Source: Asticcacaulis sp. (GTDB taxonomy: Bacteria > Pseudomonadota > Alphaproteobacteria > Caulobacterales > Caulobacteraceae). Taken from it: DNA of 10,000 bases. Under the pieces are notes generated by a model. That model worked only from the letters and a program-made list of their open reading frames with translations. It was not told the DNA's origin and searched no databases. Position numbers and translations under genes: made by a program. Every line of letters begins with the position of its first letter. The first letter of the stretch is position 1. This document shows, piece by piece, positions 7,041-10,000 of this stretch. The stretch is from contig NZ_JAIWNX010000217.1 of the NCBI RefSeq assembly GCF_020217185.1, positions 1-10,000 on the forward strand, given 5' to 3'.

Positions 7041-7834
7041 TGAGTGGCCGTGGGGGGCGGCGCGGGTTCCCCCGCAAAATCCGCCGCATAGGCCGGACTG
7101 ATCAGGCCGCGCAGCACCGCCTGTGGCACGCGGATCTGATAGGCGCCTTCGGCATAGGGGCCGACCTCATAAGGAGCGAACAGGGCCTCGATCGCGCCGA
7201 TCTTGCCAGATGTGGTGGAAGCCACCAACGCCAGATGGCTGTCGATCAGCTTGGGGCAGGTGAAGCCGGTGGCGGTCTGCGTCGTCGGGGTCTGATTGCG
7301 GCGCGACCGCTCGGCCTCGATCTGACGACACAGGAAGGCGTCAGCCGCAGCGAGGTCGGCATTGGGCGCGAACAACAGGCGCGCGTCGATGGCCTGTTTG
7401 GCGGTCTTGTCCCACAGCACGCTCTGATAATTGGCGTTCGGGTGGGCGCCGCCGGTAAATTCCGACTGCTCGGCATAGAGCGAGGCCAGATGCTCGGACT
7501 GCGCCGGCAGGGTCCAGGAGATCGAACGGAAATAGGGCGGCGGTTCGGAACCCGCAGCGCTCAGTTCCTTGCGATCCTTGGCCGCCTGATCGCCAAAGGC
7601 CTTAAGCTCGCTCTGGCCTTCGGAATACAGGCGATTGTGCAGGTCCGGGAAGGCTTTGATCGCTTCGGGGAAGGTCAGCTTGACCTCGGCATCCGGGGTC
7701 GTTTGCGCAAACTCAAGCGGTGCGGCGGCCACGGGCGGGGCGTCATCCTTATGCGCCTCGTCCTTTCGCGAGCAGGACGCCAGAGTCAGCGCGCAAAACG
7801 CGACCGTGATCAGCAGGTGCGGTCTCATCCGCAT
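7037..7834 (-). CDS. RsiV/DUF3298-like lipoprotein
   Basis: 265 residues from the chosen ATG. The N-terminus MRMRPHLLITVAFCALTLASC is a lipoprotein signal with lipobox L18-A-S-C21. Ser at +2 suggests outer-membrane sorting, facing the periplasm. A low-complexity Asp/Ala/Pro linker follows. The body matches the DUF3298/RsiV-type fold: YFRSISWTL (101-109), S118-L-Y-A-E-Q with F126-T-G-G-A-H-P-N (the family's GGAHP signature), the 'LWDKTAKQAIDARLLF' strand, and near the end LFAPYEVGPYAEGAYQIRVP. In Bacillus RsiV this fold binds lysozyme and controls a sigma factor; here there is no anti-sigma domain or transmembrane helix, so that role should not be transferred. The start is set by AAGGAG six bases upstream of the ATG at 7834; an in-frame ATG at 7858 would lie upstream of that site. 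The stop overlaps the methyltransferase start by four bases. Confidence 0.8.
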   Translation of the reverse strand: MRMRPHLLITVAFCALTLASCSRKDEAHKDDAPPVAAAPLEFAQTTPDAEVKLTFPEAIKAFPDLHNRLYSEGQSELKAFGDQAAKDRKELSAAGSEPPPYFRSISWTLPAQSEHLASLYAEQSEFTGGAHPNANYQSVLWDKTAKQAIDARLLFAPNADLAAADAFLCRQIEAERSRRNQTPTTQTATGFTCPKLIDSHLALVASTTSGKIGAIEALFAPYEVGPYAEGAYQIRVPQAVLRGLISPAYAADFAGEPAPPPTATQ

Positions 7835-7840
7835 GTCTAA

Positions 7841-7846
7841 CTCCTT
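7841..7846 (-). promoter_or_regulatory. Shine-Dalgarno site that fixes the lipoprotein start
   Basis: AAGGAG on the minus strand, six bases before the ATG at 7834. It selects this start over the in-frame ATG at 7858, which would place eight extra residues before the lipoprotein signal. Confidence 0.75.
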
Positions 7847-7861
7847 AGGGTCGCCCATTGA

Positions 7862-8788
7862 TTAAACCGACCAGTGCCCGATCAGGATGGCCGCGACCCA
7901 CAACAGGCCGGTTTCGCGATTCGCCTTGAACAGCTTCAGAAGACGCGTGTTGTCGTCGATTCGCAAGGTGTTGACCTGCCAGAACAGGTGCAGACACACG
8001 GCCGCCAGCCCGGCATAGAGCGGCCAGCTCAGGCCGCCGAGTATGGCCCCTACGCCGGTCAGGGCCACGGCTGCGGCGTAAAACAGGGAAACGCCGCTTT
8101 TGCCTTTGCTGCCTAAGGCGCGGGCCGAGGATTTGACACCGATCATGGCGTCGTCCTCTATGTCCTGATAAGCGTAGATGGTGTCGTACCCCAAGGTCCA
8201 GAAGATCAGACCCGCATAGAAGATGACCGCGGCAAGGCTCAGTGTCCCCGTCATGGTGGCGACGCCCATCAAAAAGCCCCAGTTGAAGGTCAGGCCCAGC
8301 CACGCCTGCGGCCACCAGGTGATGCGCTTCATAAAGGGATAGGCGGCGACCAGCCCCAGAGACGCCACCCCCAGCCAGATGGCGGTCGGGCCCAGTTGCA
8401 GCAGGATGACAAGGCTGGTCAGCGCGGACAGGGCGACGAACAGTAACGCCTGTTTGGGGCTGATTTGCCCGGACGGGATGGGGCGCAGGCGCGTGCGTTC
8501 GACCTGCGCATCGAAATCGCGGTCCACAAAGTCGTTATAGGCGCAGCCCGCCCCACGCATCAAAGCGGAGCCTAGCGCAAACAGGACCAGCCTATAGGCC
8601 ACCTCCAGCGACAGCGGATTCGCGGCGCCAAAAACCAGTCCCATCGCGCCCGGCAGGAACAGCAGCCAGATACCGATGGGGCGGTCGAAACGCCCCAGCC
8701 TCAGCCACGGGCGCAGGGGGGCGGGCGCGTAGAGATCGACCCAGTTGGCTTTGGGGGCATCGGGGAGGGCTAGGGGATCGTGAGTCAT
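7862..8788 (-). CDS. ubiA: 4-hydroxybenzoate polyprenyltransferase UbiA
   Basis: Inner-membrane enzyme of 308 residues that joins a polyprenyl chain to 4-hydroxybenzoate, the committed membrane step of ubiquinone synthesis. Both Asp-rich motifs are intact: N85-D86-F-V-D89-R-D-F-D93 followed by R98-T-R-L-R-P-I-P-S-G, and D202-T-I-Y-A-Y-Q-D209-I-E-D-D-A-M-I-G-V-K-S, which matches the E. coli DTQYAMVDRDDD...GIKS element. L31-GRFDRPIGIWLLFLPG is the usual first-helix signature. About nine hydrophobic helices are present. The retained GIKS-type motif favours UbiA over haem O, menaquinone or chlorophyll prenyltransferases. GAGGG lies just before the ATG. It is the promoter-proximal gene of the minus-strand group, 27 bp ahead of the lipoprotein start, and shares its upstream region with the divergent padR gene. 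Confidence 0.95.
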   Translation of the reverse strand: MTHDPLALPDAPKANWVDLYAPAPLRPWLRLGRFDRPIGIWLLFLPGAMGLVFGAANPLSLEVAYRLVLFALGSALMRGAGCAYNDFVDRDFDAQVERTRLRPIPSGQISPKQALLFVALSALTSLVILLQLGPTAIWLGVASLGLVAAYPFMKRITWWPQAWLGLTFNWGFLMGVATMTGTLSLAAVIFYAGLIFWTLGYDTIYAYQDIEDDAMIGVKSSARALGSKGKSGVSLFYAAAVALTGVGAILGGLSWPLYAGLAAVCLHLFWQVNTLRIDDNTRLLKLFKANRETGLLWVAAILIGHWSV

Positions 8789-8886
8789 GGGCCCTCATTT
8801 GCGCCTTTCGCGGGCAGGTGTCGAGGCCCAAGCCGCGTTCCCTTTCATTTCATCGACCCCCAGGAGGTTTGGCAAGCTACCTGTTG

Positions 8887-8905
8887 GTAATGGCTACTAC
8901 ATTAC
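8887..8905. promoter_or_regulatory. Candidate operator: GTAATG-N7-CATTAC palindrome
   Basis: Perfect 6-bp arms (8887-8892 and 8900-8905) around a 7-bp centre. The symmetry extends to 9 bp arms (8884-8908) with one mismatch. It lies about 30 bp upstream of the candidate padR -35 and close to the ubiA side, so one dimer could affect both genes. The centre GCTACTA is itself repeated inverted as TAGTAGC at 8943-8949, inside the promoter spacer. PadR proteins usually bind dyads of this size in their own promoters; assignment to this PadR is inference. Confidence 0.45.
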
Positions 8906-8932
8906 AAATGGTACATGTTTTAAAATGGTATC

Positions 8933-8961
8933 TTGCAATAAATAGTAGCTTGTCATATACA
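8933..8961 (+). promoter_or_regulatory. Candidate sigma-70-type promoter for the padR cassette
   Basis: TTGCAA (8933-8938) and TATACA (8956-8961) are separated by 17 bases, within an AT-rich stretch. This predicts a start near 8968 and a leader of about 40 bases. The TAGTAGC half-site (8943-8949) falls between the two hexamers, where a bound repressor would block polymerase. Confidence 0.45.
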
Positions 8962-9008
8962 CCTCTTCATCACGGGGCGCACACGGCTCCGTCGAAAGGA
9001 AACCGGAG

Positions 9009-9374
9009 ATGGCTGAAACCATTGACATTCAACTGAAGAAAGGCGTGCTCGGCCTGTGCGTGCTGGCGCTTCTGGCCCGCAACGAGAGCTACGCCTATGA
9101 AATCGCCTCCACCCTGTCCGATGCGATCGGCATGGGTGAAGGCACCATCTATCCGCTGATGCGGCGGATGCAGAGCGACGGGCTGGTCGATACGCGACTG
9201 GTCGAATCCTCATCGGGGCCGTCGCGCAAATATTACCGCCTGACCGAGGCCGGTCACGCGGCACTGGCGGCGCAGGCCGCTGAATGGCGCGGCTTTGCCC
9301 GCAGCGTCGATGCGCTGCTGGATGCCGCACCGCCTGAGCCGCAACCGGCTCCTACCGAAACGCAAGAGGGGTAA
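9009..9374 (+). CDS. PadR-family transcriptional regulator
   Basis: Winged-helix repressor of 121 residues. The PadR core is clear: L9-K-K-G-V-L-G-L-C-V-L-A-L-L opening helix, S27-Y-A-Y-E-I for helix 2, M42-G-E-G-T-I-Y-P-L-M-R-R-M for the recognition helix, D57-G-L-V, and the wing S69-G-P-S-R-K-Y-Y-R-L-T-E-A-G. The C-terminal dimer helix (about 83-105) is short, followed by a Pro/Glu-rich tail, placing it in the small PadR subfamily (PadR-s2). PadR proteins normally repress their own operon and release on ligand or partner binding. Five bases separate its TAA from the next start, so the two are cotranscribed. The upstream palindromes are plausible self-binding sites. The neighbouring HAAS membrane protein is its likely signalling partner. 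Confidence 0.92.
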   Translation: MAETIDIQLKKGVLGLCVLALLARNESYAYEIASTLSDAIGMGEGTIYPLMRRMQSDGLVDTRLVESSSGPSRKYYRLTEAGHAALAAQAAEWRGFARSVDALLDAAPPEPQPAPTETQEG

Positions 9375-9379
9375 GGGAC

Positions 9380-9946
9380 ATGACCCGCAACGAATTTATC
9401 AATCGGCTCAAGCAAGGCCTGACGGGCCTGCCCGCCGCCTCCATCGCCGATGTGGTCGCCGACTACGAAGCCCATTTCACGGACGGCGTCGCCGCCGGTC
9501 GCAGCGAGGCCGAAGTGGCCGCTGCCCTGGGTGATCCGGCGCGGCTGGCGCGCGAACTGCGGGCCGAAATCGGCCTGAAACAGTGGGAAGACACCAAGTC
9601 GCCGTCTTCGGCGGTCAGCGCGGTGTTTGCCGTTCTGGGGCTTGGGGCCATCGACATCCTGATCCTGCTGCCGCTGCTGATGGGCGTCATCGGCACCCTG
9701 TTTGGCTTCTTCATGAGCGCCATCGGTATCTTTATCGCCAGCGGCGTCGTCTTCGCCACCGGGGCCTTCTGGATGCCGGGCGGTGTGTTTGCCGCGCTTC
9801 TGGGCGGTGTCGGCGGGATGGCTCTGGCCGTTACCATTGCCGGCCTTACCGCTATCGTCAGCGTGTGGCTGGTCAACGGTCTCGTCTGGTACGCCCGTCT
9901 GCACTATCGCCTGCTGAAACCCGCGCTTGATGCGCAGAACGCCTGA
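9380..9946 (+). CDS. DUF1700/HAAS-domain integral membrane protein
   Basis: 188 residues. The cytoplasmic N-terminal HAAS (DUF1700) helical domain spans about 1-68, with the family pattern M-T-R-N-E-F-I-N-R-L, D28-Y-E-A-H-F, G40-R-S-E-A-E-V, and L50-G-D-P-A-R-L-A-R-E-L. Residues about 78-172 are strongly hydrophobic and Gly-rich, giving three or four transmembrane helices. The positive tail Y171-ARLHYRLLK is probably cytoplasmic. HAAS proteins are known as companions of PadR regulators, often together with PspC or DUF4097 ('toastrack') proteins, and are proposed to relay a membrane state to the regulator. This protein fits that design: sensor in the membrane, helical module facing PadR. Ligand and stimulus are unknown. 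GAGGGG overlapping the padR end provides a ribosome site. Confidence 0.88.
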   Translation: MTRNEFINRLKQGLTGLPAASIADVVADYEAHFTDGVAAGRSEAEVAAALGDPARLARELRAEIGLKQWEDTKSPSSAVSAVFAVLGLGAIDILILLPLLMGVIGTLFGFFMSAIGIFIASGVVFATGAFWMPGGVFAALLGGVGGMALAVTIAGLTAIVSVWLVNGLVWYARLHYRLLKPALDAQNA

Positions 9947-9948
9947 TC

Positions 9949-9957
9949 GGAGGAGGG
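9949..9957 (+). promoter_or_regulatory. Strong Shine-Dalgarno for the third cassette gene
   Basis: GGAGGAGGG, ending six bases before the ATG at 9964. It is the strongest ribosome site noticed in the window and supports a real third gene at the edge. Confidence 0.7.
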
Positions 9958-9963
9958 AAGACC

Positions 9964-10000
9964 ATGATGATCCGTAAACTTGCCATTATTTCCGGCTCCG
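9964..10000 (+). CDS. Start of third gene of the PadR-HAAS cassette (cut by window edge)
   Basis: Only 12 codons are visible (MMIRKLAIISGS), opening with a basic residue pair and then a hydrophobic stretch that looks like the start of a signal peptide or membrane anchor. It is 17 bp after the HAAS gene and has a strong ribosome site, so it belongs to the same operon. In related cassettes the third gene often encodes a DUF4097/DUF2807-type beta-helical 'toastrack' or GIN-domain envelope protein. That identity is inferred from context only. Confidence 0.6.
   Translation, partial: MMIRKLAIISGS

Larger units (their letters stand above)
8789..9008. promoter_or_regulatory. Divergent ubiA / padR intergenic control region
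   Basis: 220 bp between two divergent genes. The half next to ubiA is GC-rich. Positions 8881-8960 fall to about 31% GC (25 of 80 by count) and hold the candidate padR promoter and palindromes listed separately. On the minus strand TTGCCA (8870-8875) with a poor -10-like ATGAAA (8848-8853) could serve ubiA, but this match is weak. An AAAGGA site at 8995-9000 and GGAG next to the ATG serve padR. No short gene or RNA hairpin stands out. Confidence 0.6.

Noticed and set aside
8918..8925. TTTTAAAA palindrome as an operator
   Set aside because: The symmetry stops at 8 bp; the flanking bases do not pair, so it is expected in AT-rich DNA.
8920..8960. CtrA binding site (TTAA-N7-TTAA) upstream of padR
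   Set aside because: Only one TTAA half-site is present; the position 11 bases on reads TCTT.
9254..9904. Minus-strand frame (216 codons) opposite padR and the HAAS gene
   Set aside because: Antisense to two confident genes; the Asp/Gly/Gln-rich translation shows no fold.

Overview
The window looks like ordinary chromosome from a GC-rich alphaproteobacterium. Caulobacterales is most likely, and an Asticcacaulis-like genome is my best guess. This rests on protein style (HisN, the short XRE regulator, UbiA, an ETF-beta lysine methyltransferase homologue) and on an alphaproteobacterial-type dispersed repeat at the left end. No mobile element, CRISPR array, rRNA or tRNA is visible. The genus is inference from recall, not from a search.

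Layout. Positions 1-106 hold a palindromic intergenic repeat. From 107 to 8788 every gene is on the minus strand. In transcription order (right to left) these are: ubiA (ubiquinone ring prenylation); an RsiV/DUF3298-like lipoprotein; an ETF-beta-type lysine methyltransferase; a VOC/glyoxalase-fold protein; a PMT-family (GT39) membrane glycosyltransferase; a 954-residue periplasmic M16 peptidase-family protein; a short XRE-family regulator; and a HisN-type phosphatase. The lipoprotein, methyltransferase and VOC genes are joined by two 4-base ATGA stop/start overlaps, so they form a translationally coupled unit behind ubiA. The last three genes have larger gaps and may have their own promoters.

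A 220-bp divergent intergenic region (8789-9008) contains an AT-rich island (about 31% GC over 8881-8960) with palindromes and a good sigma-70-like promoter. It drives a plus-strand cassette: a PadR-family repressor, a DUF1700/HAAS-domain membrane protein, and the first 12 codons of a third gene cut by the window edge. This is the known PadR-HAAS arrangement, probably a self-regulated envelope-sensing module.

The most notable observation is that the M16 protein has lost every zinc ligand: HxxEH reads Y-L-I-T-F and the distal Glu reads Gln. The C-terminal half keeps its Arg/Tyr pair. It therefore looks like a secreted pseudopeptidase, not a protease. Second is the placement of an ETF-beta methyltransferase homologue three genes from the ubiquinone biosynthesis gene, which suggests a link to electron entry into the quinone pool. 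No clearly new multi-gene system was found.
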